DNA of 64,000 bases from contig CM075764.1 of the NCBI GenBank assembly GCA_037974665.1, forward strand, positions 86,918,825 to 86,982,824, given 5' to 3'. Shown here piece by piece: positions 48,365 through 59,881 of this stretch. A program made the translations under genes and the position numbers. Each line of letters begins with the position of its first letter. Position 1 is the first letter of the stretch. The notes beneath the pieces are model-generated. The model saw only the letters and a list, made by a program, of their open reading frames with translations. It was not told the DNA's origin and searched no databases. This stretch comes from Ehretia macrophylla. Taxonomy: Eukaryota > Streptophyta > Magnoliopsida > Boraginales > Ehretiaceae.

Positions 48365-49653
48365 CTAAATGCATGCCATGAATTGTTATAATGCTAATTT
48401 AATGTTTAGGAAGATTAGAGTATGGTTAGAATTCGTTGTGTGCATGTGTGTTGGACATAGAATTATGCTTGTTTCATGCTAAATGAAATCTAACAAGTGT
48501 CTAGAAAATGCTAGAGCTTAAATGAACTTGGTTGATTGTAAGACTTGTTAATAGCTTTAGAAGTAGACTTGAATAACTTGTATGAATTATAGATAGGTTC
48601 TATGGTGTTCATAAATATCATTGAGTTAACATGAATGAATATTAACAAATAGTAAATTTTTTATAAGTAGGGGTTTTTGCTTCCTTGAGTGTTTTTGTTG
48701 CTTAAGTTAGGTGTCATAAACATCTAATATGCTAAATGTATCATTTAATTGGTTAAAACCTTGTTAGAATTGGAATATATTGATTGGGATCAAAAGGGGT
48801 TAGTTATAGAAAGTTAAAATAGTTGCTAGTAATTGGCTTCTAATTGATTAGTTAAGAGTTTAAATGTAATTGCATAGAATGTTTATCCGTTTTGGACAAG
48901 TTCGTGAGTTGAGCTACATGTTTGCTTTGTTGGGGATTAAGTGAATGTGCTTACGACTTGTTTATATTGTTAATTCTTGTTAATGTCTATTGTTGCTAAG
49001 TGACATTTAATCATGTGGAGTTGCTACTTGAGCCATTAATGTGAACTTTATTATATTGCCTGTGAATGACATCTATGAGATTACTTGTGATAAATATGTG
49101 TTTTATTACATGTAAGGGTTTGATCCATTGAACCAATTCAAGGTGTTTGAGAGTAGTTTGACGCTAGTTCTTGCATCCTTTGGCCATTTAGAGGTGAGGG
49201 ACTTCATCCTGTTATGCATTTATTTTATTTACTTGTTAAAAGGTTTCATGATTTAACAAAGTTACTTGAGTCGTGTATTTACTTGATCATTTGTAAAGTA
49301 GATTTGGAACCCTTTGTCATGTGTGAAGTATATAATCTAATTAGAAAGCATTGAAATAGTATTTTGATGCATTTCTTGGGAATTAATTGAATTAGTTGCA
49401 GGAGTAATTGTATATATTGTTATAATTGCTCTATTTGATTATCAAATGTATTATATGTTATATATGGGGTGAGGCTAGCCTACTTTGCTACCTACCTAAT
49501 TGATTCGAATTTGGCATCTCATGATTCGTGATTCGTTACTTTGGGTTGCGCAACCTATTCGGACATGATAGTGTCGAGAAACTCCAGGCAGTATCGGGTT
49601 GTCAATCTAGCTCGACTATTTTGGTGCCTATTCCCTCTCTCGTTGGGTATACT
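48365..49653 (+). mobile_element. Gypsy LTR fragment, interrupted
   Basis: No coding. Near the right end are CCTACTTTGC and GGTTGCGCAACCTATTCGG, the same pair of landmarks as in the LTR at 10660-10740, so this is part of a related LTR. It is bounded on the left by the gypsy element 2 LTR and on the right by the start of another LTR at 49654. Confidence 0.65.
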
Positions 49654-51258
49654 TGTGACGCCCGAGGACTTCACCGTACACCTTTTAACTGTTGCATCCA
49701 CTATTTGCGCATTTTTTTTTCTATGCATTACTTGTTGCTTTATGAGGTTACTATTCATCACGTTTTTCAACCACTTAATTACCTCGAATTAGAATTTTTT
49801 TAAAATCATATTAATTATGTCAGGAATGAGAAAAATGGGCGTTTGAGCTAAATACGTTAGGAACCTTCGTTTAGAAAATATTTTTAGTGGTTTAATGAAT
49901 AGTGTTACGTAGATAAACTTCACATTTTAGTTAGTTTACATATTATTGCACCTTAAACTCGTTTTTAAGCTAACTAGACTCATTTTATACTTATAACACA
50001 CACCCAACTTAACCCCACTTAAACCTAAACTCAACACACAACACTTATAAGCTCATAACAAAAAAAAAAAAAAGCTAAAAAAGGCAGCAGCAAACCCGAC
50101 AGCCCAATAGTGAAAGAGGAAGAGATTTTTGCTCCTCAAATCCTCAATCCAAGCCCTTGCAAGCTAGGCACAAGTAGTTTAAAGTGTCATCTAGCCTTCC
50201 CCTAGCTTCTACGCGCAATAGGTGAGGGATTTCATGGTTGTTTTTGCATTTCAAAAATGTTACACTTTTCTTGAATTTGTAGATTTGCTATCTAATGCTT
50301 ATGTTTTGCTCAAATATGCTAATGTACAATGTATATAAGTGCTAGAGACCACATTTATGCCATTGATTCGCTTTTTAAATGGTTGAAATCGATAGTTTGA
50401 TTGTAGGGGTGAATAGTGACGAATTTCCAGGGTTTGTGAAAATGAACCTTATAGCTTGATTCAATGATCCAAATAGATGCTTTAGGTGCTAATGAAGGTA
50501 GTGTAATGACCTCGTAAGGTTTAATTGCTCGTAACTTGGCTAAAACATGAAATAGGCAACTTTTAGAAACGGGTTTCGGGGTTAATGTGAATTCGGATTA
50601 TTTTGGCCACCATATTTAGTGTCCTTAAGCTATTTAGGTGCTAGATATGCTTTGTGTAATCTCGGATGAGTCCCGGATAGGGTACTTGTAGTACAAACTC
50701 ACAAGGAAAAATCGGGATTTTTGTGTTAATCGCGGGTAATTAGGTAACTTCGAGGGTCCTAAGGGTGCCTTATGGGTTAATTAGAAGTATGAAATAGGCC
50801 ACTTGCTAAACTAGAACAATAGCTTGAGTTTGGAAGCAAAATGGGTTGTGTTAAAAATGGGTTAATGTGGGAAGTGGGTTGTCTCACGCTTCTATGATCT
50901 TGTAATTGATCCCTTAGGTGTTTAAATGTGTTTTTAAGGCATACTTGAGCTTTTGATAAAGTTCTATGTGAAATATGTTATTGCCCCTTTGTAATCCTTT
51001 AGTAGTTTATTTGTCAATGCTTTTATTCTAACTGTTTGGAGGACAACCTACGTTGTTGTTCCTCCCATGTGTTATTGCTTCCATTGTTGTTATTATATTG
51101 TCATTGATAAAGTGCATTATATAGTGGTTGTGCAACCATAGTGTTAGGGGCGGATGTATTGAATATCGGTTGGGCGGCAGCGAGCTTGCCAATGGATATT
51201 CGATCTCCGTGCTCTAGTCCCTTACTCGTTTGGTCCGGAGATTGCCAGGGGGTATTGG
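49654..51258 (+). mobile_element. Truncated family-A LTR
   Basis: It starts TGTGACGCCCGAGGAC and follows 36097-37690 closely (for example CTATTTGCGCATTT, then CCTACGTTGTTG at 51050, then the GGTTGTGCAACCATAGTG block). It is cut at GGGGGTATTGG where a minus-strand copia leader begins. Confidence 0.85.
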
Positions 51259-51396
51259 TGAAGGATCTCATATAGTTTAGAGATAGAGCTATGAACATCA
51301 TCAAGCTAAGAATCGAGCAGAAGCGAAACATGACATTCAAAAATTTTTGGAATTCAAAGCATAATGTTCATATGAAACTCTAATCTTGATACCATA
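51259..51396 (-). mobile_element. Copia leader fragment with primer-site remnant
   Basis: On the minus strand, TGGTATCA (51387-51394 on plus, TGATACCA) lies two bases beyond a TG/CA LTR boundary at 51397. It is followed by about 130 bp of non-coding leader, truncated at 51259. The remainder of the primer site differs from the initiator-Met consensus, so this is a tentative reading. Confidence 0.5.
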
Positions 51397-52366
51397 TGAT
51401 TAACATATGCAAAATAAATATATAGCAAGTATATATATTGACAAGAGATGGTAGAAGAGTTTACCTCTTGTAGACAACTCATGAAAGTCATAAATCTGAA
51501 TTTTCGCACACTTGATGGAAGACAACTCCTCTTGAAACCACAAGAGCTCTAGTTGGTCCACACAAGCAAAGAATGGCTTTTTCATCTTCATGGCTATTTT
51601 GTGCTAGATCTACCATGGAAGATTTATGAGCTTGATTGTGAAGAAGAGAGCAAAACCATTTCCTCCCTCTTCCCTATTCATGGCTACGTTTTTGGTGAAG
51701 AAGAAGTGAAGACAACTTCATCTCTTTTGCTTCATTTTCAGCCATTTATGATGAAGATGATAAAGAAGAGAAGACTTCTTCTTCTAATTTTCTTGCTGAG
51801 TTTTTCTCTCTATTTTTCAGCCATGAAGGCTTAGCAAAGAAGAAGAAGACAACTCATCTTCTCTTTCTTGTGTAGTCTCCAACGTATGCAGAGAAGAGAA
51901 AGAAGACAAGTCTTGTCATCTTTTTTCCCTACTTTCCTCATTGTTGTCCTATCTTTTAAACAAAAGAGAAGATAACCTTTCTTAAATCTTGGTTGTGTTA
52001 TCTAGCTTTTGTTGAAAGATAAATCATACACTAAGGCAATAATATACACATATATATATCATATGTATATTGTATGTTGACTTTCTTGGAAGATAAGTAA
52101 TATACATATATATATATATATATATTGTGTAGTATTCTTCCATTAAGTCATTTAAATATTCAACCTAATCACCATTAGTTAAAATTATGAAAATAACCTT
52201 TTCATATTTCCACATTAGTCCCAACACTTAATAATAATTGCATATTGACCATAATAACTTTTAAAGGTCAATCACACCATTGTTAACTCCTTAACAGTTC
52301 GAGAGAAACAAAATACTATTGTTAACACTTTAACAATTTAAGAGAAAACTAATTGCATTTGTTAAC

Positions 52367-55011
52367 TGTCACGCCTCAACTCGACCTCTCCTACAATCAG
52401 TCAAGACGCAACGAAATTTTGGCAGTATAACGACAGTAATTAGGACACCGAGTCTCTAAACCAACCTCTTAAGAACAACATACATCAAACTCCACAAGTT
52501 ACCAACCAACTCCACAATCAAATTAACAACATACAACGCAACCATTTCATACATTAAACATTCTTTCATTAACTCTTTCATAATTATACACCTCCGTTCC
52601 AACATAATACATTTACTATATAACATACACTTCCAAAATAGACTATAGCCCACCTAGCAACCTAATCATGATCCAAAACAAGATTACTAAGCTAGCAACA
52701 TTTAATCTACTATATTTACAACATCCTATATAACATGAACTTTTAAGTGAAACACAAGACAACTAAGTTTAATATACAGTATAATAAAAGAGTACATCAT
52801 CATATATCAGGGACAAGACTCTGGCATGTAGAACTCGTCCACATATGGCACATTATCCTCTTCTGGAGGCACGTACCCGTAATCTGGATCAATTTCACCT
52901 ATATGCATGTAATAATTGAGAGTGAACTTATATAAAAACAAGCCCAGTGAGGATTCAATAGATCTCTAACAGTATTTACTATACTCCTTAAAAATCATCT
53001 TTTGAGCAGTAAACACACAATGAACATCAATATAATTATAAATGCAACAATAGCAATAATTGTAAACACACAATAAGGATACGATACATTTGCTGATGAA
53101 GCACCATACACCATTCAATGCTCATCAACTCCTCCAAACTCAATGACACAATCCTAAGGTACCTTGACCTAGACCTACACCTCATGGCCTCTCAGCCCAT
53201 GCGAGATAGGGAGTAACCATGATAACTGTGCCCGCAGCCTAGGAAGCCTCCCGAGGTGACACAACATTATCAAATCTCACAACAATGGGACTCAATTCGA
53301 GAAGTCAACAACATTGGTTGCCCGACTCCCGACTCATAATAACAATAACAATTCCAATTCGAGAAGTCAACAACATTGGTTGCCCGACTCCCGACTCATA
53401 ACAACAATAACAATCAGTTAACAATGTAACACCCCGGATTAACCCCAAGCGTGCTACTAATAAAGTAATGTCCATTTTGGCTACACCCCGGATTAACCCC
53501 GAGCGTGCTACTCACGGCTTTGTAACAACAATCAATAATCAATAATCAATTAATCCGTATTTGAACAATCAATTAAACAACATTTAACAATCAACAACTA
53601 TATAATCATGAAACAATTAAGTTAGATGACAAAGTAGGCCATCCAACTTAACAGGCATTAAACACACAACCAAACCCTAGTCTAACCATCAACAACTTAT
53701 AATTCAATCACTCAAACACCACCCAAGCATCTAAAGACATAATTCAACATTTTAAAGAAAGACAACCCAAGCTTCTAAAAGTCATAACTTACATTCTACT
53801 AATCCGATAACCTCCAATTTCTAACACTCACCCACTGAATCAACAACATTTACCCCCTCGAAAACCAACCATAAACCATCCACATCAAGCCCAACAACCC
53901 TAAAACCCTAATGCATCAATGCTGAAATTTCTGGACTTTCACACTGACATTGCAATCAAAATTTCGACATTACAACATTACTACCACGTATTTAACAAAC
54001 TTTTACAAGCTAACAGCAATCGATTCCAACCACCACAACTTCAGATATTCAACAAAAAGGAAACAACTCAATTTTTAATAGCCCAAAAAAAAAATTCATG
54101 CTACAACGGTTCAAATCTTACATAAACACATATAAACGATCCTTAGCATGCATTGAGCAATAATATATCATCAATTCAACATTCTAACGGTTTAAAATTC
54201 AATTATATGCAAAAATATAAAAATGACATTTTGAGATCTAGAATTTTTCTCTTACCTTTGATGTTGTTTGGTGCAAGAAAGGTGTATAATGGATGCCCAA
54301 CAAGCAAGAACAAACTTTGATTCAAGTGCAAAGGCTTTGTATTACAAATTATAATAGAAAAATAGAGCAAAAATAAAGCTAAAATGGCCTTGGTGGTTTT
54401 GGCCATGTGTGTGTGTGTTTGTGGTGTTTTGAGTTTTGTTTTGTGAGCTATTTTAGTATAGTAGGCATATATAAGCTTGGTCAAATAAAATAAAAGAAAG
54501 TCAAAGGTGGAAACTAGTTAGTTTATTTAGTATTTTTAGTGTTTTCTTGTCTTTTAATTTAGTTTCTTGACTATTTCTTGCTCAAACATTAAATTAACAC
54601 TTAGACTAATTCTAGATAATTTATTTTAGGTGACGAAGAGTTTTACATTCAAACATTTGCACCCGACTCGGCTAAAAATGCGATTTTTGCAAAAGAAAGT
54701 GTAAAAACCTTTAAAATTTCAAAACCGATTCAAAATCCGTTTTAATCAAACACGGGTCTATTAATACCCGAGGACTAGGTTTTAAAACGTTTAAAACACC
54801 CTTGTAAAAATTTTAGCGGACAGGTGTTCAAAATACTATTCACAAAATCGTCGATAAAATTTATAATTTCGATTTTGATGAAAATTTCATGAATGCACAC
54901 ATAGCATGTATTAGGAATATAAATCACATATTTAGCATACTCTAACCCGTATAACACATAAACAGGTCACATCACGTAAATCGAGGTAACGACAAAAACT
55001 GGGGTTTCACA
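52367..55011 (-). repeat. 3' LTR of the gag-only element
   Basis: 2645 bp from TGTCACGCC (plus 52367) to TTTCACA (55011). It holds a 62-bp tandem duplication (53292 and 53354) containing ATTGGTTGCCCGACTCCC and a repeated CCCCGGATTAACCCC unit (about 53433 and 53486). The ACAAAGTAGG motif is at 53629. Confidence 0.9.
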
Positions 55012-55030
55012 TTCTCTCCTCCTTTAAACA
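55012..55030 (-). other. Polypurine tract of the gag-only element
   Basis: Plus-strand TTCTCTCCTCCTTTAAAC is, on the minus strand, a purine run GGAGGAGAGAA directly before the LTR start TGTGAAACCCC. Confidence 0.8.
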
Positions 55031-55129
55031 ATTGCGTCCGCGCTTTTCTGCCTTGACCCTCGGTGTACCTCATGTACTGTTAGCTCAAACATACCAAATG
55101 AATGATCGAATACCAAATTTCAAATATCA

Positions 55130-55450
55130 ACTAAGAACACCAGATAAGAACACCGAGTAAAATCATTGATTAAAAATCCCCGAACAAGAAGCTCAAATAA
55201 TAATGTCGAATAAGAATGCCGATCACAAATATCAAGTAGGAACTTCAAACAAGATCACCAAGCGAGAATACCGAATAATAATCCCAATATAAGAACTCCG
55301 AATGACACCATATAAGAATTCCTCATAAGAGTATCACATAGAAAATACCATAGAAGAAGTCCAAAGAGGTATGTTGAATAAGAATCTTCATATAGAAATC
55401 CCAAGGAAAAATGCCGAATAAGATCACCAAATAAGAATCCCAATAGTCAA
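55130..55450. repeat. Degenerate short tandem repeats
   Basis: Units of about 12-20 bp of the form AAGAATNCCGAATAAGAA recur many times with drift (CACCGAGTAA, TGCCGATCAC, TACCGAATAATAATCCC, GCCGAATAAGATCACC). They sit between the gag end and the polypurine tract, where autonomous relatives have pol. Confidence 0.75.
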
Positions 55451-55595
55451 TATATAGTCGTAAAGTAGCTTGACCCCCAATCGGAATTTCATATGCTTTA
55501 GCGTCACATACTACTCAGTCACCAACTGATATGATGCATGTGCTAACTTTAATTGTATAAGGCAAACTCTCTACTCATATTTTAGCACGTTGCAC

Positions 55596-56917
55596 TCAAG
55601 GAGATATGATATTTAATTGGTTGAGAATAAGTAAGTTACCTTTCACCATTGTTGCCGCCTCTGGCAATTCTTCTAAGTCCACTGCGTAGGCCCGAGCCTG
55701 AGCCCGTTGCTGCTGAGGTGTATTACTTGCAGGTCTACCCTGATAACCCTGCACTTTGGCTGACCCGTAGAACCCTAATACCTGGAGCAATCCCTCGCCC
55801 GGTGTTGGTTGCTGCCGCAATCTAAACACGTCCCTGCCTTCTTCCGACAGTCAGCCTCCAGATGGCCTGTACGTTTACAATAAGTACACAGCGGTATCGG
55901 TGTATTGACACTGCCTCCAGAAGACCCAGAAACTGAATAAGCAACTATAACAGCTTGCTGCTGAGGTGACGTAACACTAGGCCTATACCAACCCTGAGAC
56001 ATGGCCGGCCTGTACTGTGACTGTGCCTGACAGAAGCCCTGCTGAAACTGAGGCCGATAGGAACCCTGCTGCATCGAAGGCCTATAACCACCCTGCTGTA
56101 CTGAAGGTCTGTACATACCCTGCTGGCCTTGCGGCTGAAATGGCCTCTTGCTAGGCTGACTAGGTCCAATTTGTTCCCTTTTCCTCTTTTCCAGTCTGGA
56201 TGCCGCATCAAAAGCCTCAGAAAATATATCATACTGATTCAGGGCCATCGCATCCTGAATCTCCGACCTCAAACCCAACATAAAGCTCCGGGTCTTGCGC
56301 TCCTCATCAGCTACAAATTCCGGTGCATACCGAGATAGTCTAGTAAAAGTGGCCTCATACTGAGCCACTGTAGCATTCCCCAGAACTAAAGACAGGAACT
56401 CCGCCTATCTCTTTTCCCATGCAATCCTCGGGACGTACTTCGCCCGAAATGCTCTAAGGAAGGTATCCCAAAAATACGGAGTACCTCTTTCCTCCTAACC
56501 GACTCTCACTGTGCGTCACCATTCCTCTGCCTCATCATCAAACAAATAAATGGCATAAGTGACTTTCCTCTCATCCGTATGGTCTAGAGGATCGAATATC
56601 TTCTCTATCTTATTAATCCACGCTTCCGATTTCCTATCATCTGGCTCTCCTTGGAACCTAGGTGGATAATAACCCAAGAACTCCTTCAACGTACCACGTT
56701 CATGGTAACCACCCTGAATATTCAATAACTGAGTCTGTAATGCTTGTGCTTGGGCAGTCTACCCTACTAGTATCTGAGCCTTCCCTGCCATAATCTCTGT
56801 AATCCTATCCATCGCTGCACCAAAATGGTCATCACCCCTATCTCGGCCCGGTGCCACATTATCCAGTGCCTCGTCAATTACCTCAGGCCTACCTCTGGTT
56901 CTTGGTCTACCAGTCAT
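55596..56917 (-). pseudogene. Gypsy gag of the gag-only element
   Basis: The likely start is MTGRPRTRGRPEVIDEALDN (56917). The frame continues with the retrotransposon Gag domain: LKEFLGYYPPRFQGEPDD, WINKIEKIFDPLDHTDERKV, LFDDEAEEW, and after a gap YEATFTRLSRYAPEFV with RSFMLGLRSEI. A low-complexity linker repeats YRPS-QQG units about six times (56130-55990). Two zinc knuckles follow: CTYCKRTGHLEADC and CLDCGSNQHRARDC. Stops in the main frame are at 56759, 56516 and near 56404. A frameshift near 55800 carries the end (ARAYAVDLEELPEAA) into another frame. The gag is thus inactive today. Tandem zinc knuckles and the linker fit a Tekay-type Gag. Confidence 0.88.
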
Positions 56918-57193
56918 TCTACTAATCAAAGAGTTAGCACAAGTTATAGCACATAGACAGGCTATAGACAATTATTAACACATAAACAACAACTCACATA
57001 AAGCACATAAATCACTTAAGTATCAATCACATAAACAAATTGATCACATAATCACATAGTCACTAAATCACATAATTACTTAATCACTTAATCATATTAA
57101 TACATATTTCACTTTTCTTTCACTTCATACATACTTGCATGCTTGGACCACTACCCACATTCCGAGGATACCCCGGCTGACAGCGAAACATGC

Positions 57194-57205
57194 GCTCTGA
57201 TACCA
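57194..57205 (-). other. Primer-binding site of the gag-only element
   Basis: Plus-strand GCTCTGATACCA is, on the minus strand, the initiator-Met primer site TGGTATCAGAGC, five bases inside the 5' LTR end. Confidence 0.9.
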
Positions 57206-57210
57206 CTACA

Positions 57211-59881
57211 TTTCACGCCCCAACTCGACCCCTCCTACAATCAGTCAGGACGTAGCGGAATTTTGGCAGTATAACGACTGTAACTTGGATACCGAGGCTC
57301 TAAACCAACCTCTTAATAACAACATACATCAAACTCCACAAATCACCAACCAACTCCACAATCAAATTAACAACATACAACGCAACCATTTCATACATTA
57401 AACATTCTTTCATCAACTCATTCATAGTTATGCGCCTCCATTCCAACATAATACATTTACTATATAACATACACTTCCAAAATCGATTATAGCCCACCTA
57501 GCAACCTAATCATGTTCCAAAACAAGATTACTAAGCTAGTGACATTTAATCTACTATCTTTACAACATCATATATAACATAAACTTTTAAGTGAAATACA
57601 AGACAACTAAGTTTAGTATACAATATAACAAAAGAGTACAACATCATATATCAGGGACAAGACTTTGGCACATACGACTCATCCACATATGGCACATTAT
57701 CCTCTTCTGGAGGCATGTACAAGTAATCTGGATCAACTTCACCTGTATGCATGCAATAATTGAGAGTGAGCTTATATAAAATAAGCCCAGTAAGGATTCG
57801 ATAGATCTCTAACAGTATTTACTATATCCCTTGGAAATCATCCTTTGAGCAGTAAACACACAATGAACATCAATATCATTATAAATGCAACAATAGCAAT
57901 AACTGTAAACACACAATAAGGATATGATACATTTGCTGGTGAAGCTCCATACACCATTTCAATGCTCATCAACTCCTCCAAGCTCAATGACAAAAACCTG
58001 AGGTACCTTGACCTAGACCTACACCCCATGGCCTCTCTGCCCATACGAGATAGGGATTAGCCATGATAACTGTGCCCGCAACCCAGAATGCTTCCTGAGG
58101 TGACACAACATTATCAAAGCTCACAAAAATGGAACTCAAATCAAGAAGTCAACAGCATTGGTTGCCCGACTCCCAACTCATAATAACATTAACAATTCCA
58201 ATTCGAGAAGTCAACAACATTGGTTGCCCGACTCCCGACTCATAACAACAATAACAATCAGTTAACAATGTAACACCCCAGTTTAACCCCGAGCGCACTA
58301 CCAATAAAGTAATGTCCGTTTTGGCTACACCCCGAATTAACCCGAGCGTGCTCCTCACGATTTTGTATCAACAATCAATAATCAATAATCAATTAATCCA
58401 TATTTCAACAATCAATTAAACAACATGTAACAATCAACAACTATATAATCATGAAACAATTAAATTAGATGACAAAGTAGGCCATCCAACTCAACAGGCA
58501 TTAAGCACACAACCAAACCCTAGTCTAACCATCAACAACTCACAATTCAATCACTCAAACACCACCCAAACATCTAAAGGCATAATTCAACATTTTAAAG
58601 AAAGACAATCCAAGCTCCTAAGAGTCATAACTTACATTCTACTAATCCGATAACCTCCAAACCAATTTCTAACACTCACCCACTCAATCAACAACATTCA
58701 CCCCCTCGAAAACCAACCATAAACCATCCACATCAAGCTCAACAACCCTAAAACCCTAATGCTTCAAGGCTGAAATTTTTGGACTTTCACACGACATTGG
58801 AATCGAAATTTTGGCATTACAACATTACTACCACGTAATTAACATACTTTTACAAACTAATAGCAATTGATTCCAACCACCACAACTCCAGATATTTAAC
58901 AAACAGCCAACAACTCAACTTTTAATGCCCGAAAAATAAAATTCATGCTACAACCGTTCAAATCTTATATAAACACATATAAACAATCCTTAGCATGCAC
59001 TGAACAATAATATAACATCATTTCATCATTCTAACGGTTCAAAATTCAATTATATGCAAAAACATAAAAATGACATTTTGAGATCTAGAATTTTTCTCTC
59101 ACCTTTGATGTTGTTTGATGCAAGAAAGGTGTAGAATAGATGCCCAACAAGCAAGAACAAACTTTGATTCAAGTGCAAAGGCTTTGTATTGCAAATTATA
59201 ACAGAAAAATTGAGCAAAAATCAAGCTAAAATGGCCTTGGTGGTTTCGGCCATGTATGTGTGTGTTTGTGGTATTTTGAATTTTTTTTTTTGTGAGCTAT
59301 TTTAGTATATTAGGCATATATAAGCTTGGTCAAATAAAAATAAAAGAAAGTCAAAGGTGGAAACTAGTTAGTTTGTTTAGTATTTTTAGTGTTTTCTTGT
59401 CTTTTAATTTAGTTTCTTGACTATTTCTTGCTCAAACATTAAATTAACACTTAGACTAATTCTAGATAATTTAGTTTAGGTGACGAAGAGTTTTACATTC
59501 AAACATTTCCACTCGAGTCGGCTTAAAACTAGATTTTTACAAAATAAAGTGTAAAAATCTTTAAAATTCCAAAACCGATTCAAAATCTGTTTTAATCAAA
59601 CACGGGTCTATTAATACCCGAGGACTAGGTTTTAAAACGTTTAATACACCCTTGTAAAAATTTTAGCGGACAAGTGTTCAAATACTATTCACAAAAATCA
59701 TCGATAAAATTTCTGATGCCGATTTTGAAGAAAATTTCATGAATGCACACATAGGATGTATTAGGAATATAAATCACATATTTAGCACATTCTAATCCAT
59801 ATAACACATAAACAGGTCAAATTACACAAATCGAGGCAAAGACACAGAAATCGAGGTAAAGACAAAAACTGAGGTTTCACA
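57211..59881 (-). repeat. 5' LTR of the gag-only element
   Basis: 2671 bp, collinear with 52367-55011 including the 62-bp tandem unit (near 58140-58250) and the ACAAAGTAGG motif (58471). Visible substitutions and small indels suggest the insertion is not recent. It has a duplicated AATCGAGG-AAAGACA piece near its outer end (59829-59866). Confidence 0.9.

Larger units (their letters stand above)
52367..59881 (-). mobile_element. Gag-only Ty3/gypsy element (TR-GAG-like), family B, with TTAAC duplication
   Basis: A complete 7515-bp element flanked by TTAAC (52362-52366 and 59882-59886). The LTRs are 52367-55011 (3') and 57211-59881 (5'). The primer site is at 57194-57205 and the polypurine tract just inside 55012. 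The internal region is only 2.2 kb. It encodes gag and then runs directly into the sequence that follows pol in autonomous relatives (GCGCGGACGCAATTGTTTAA). No protease, RT, RNase H or integrase is present. Two family-B solo LTRs elsewhere in the window show the family was active. It depends on other elements for mobility if it moved in this form, or it lost pol after insertion. Confidence 0.9.

Noticed and set aside
49541..49803. Two overlapping ORFs at the start of an LTR fragment
   Set aside because: They cross the junction between two LTR fragments (49653/49654) and cannot be one gene.
51553..51834. ORF of 93 codons with Leu/Ile-rich end
   Set aside because: It lies in the GAAGAAGA-rich non-coding part of a copia LTR; it is low-complexity and on the opposite strand to the element.
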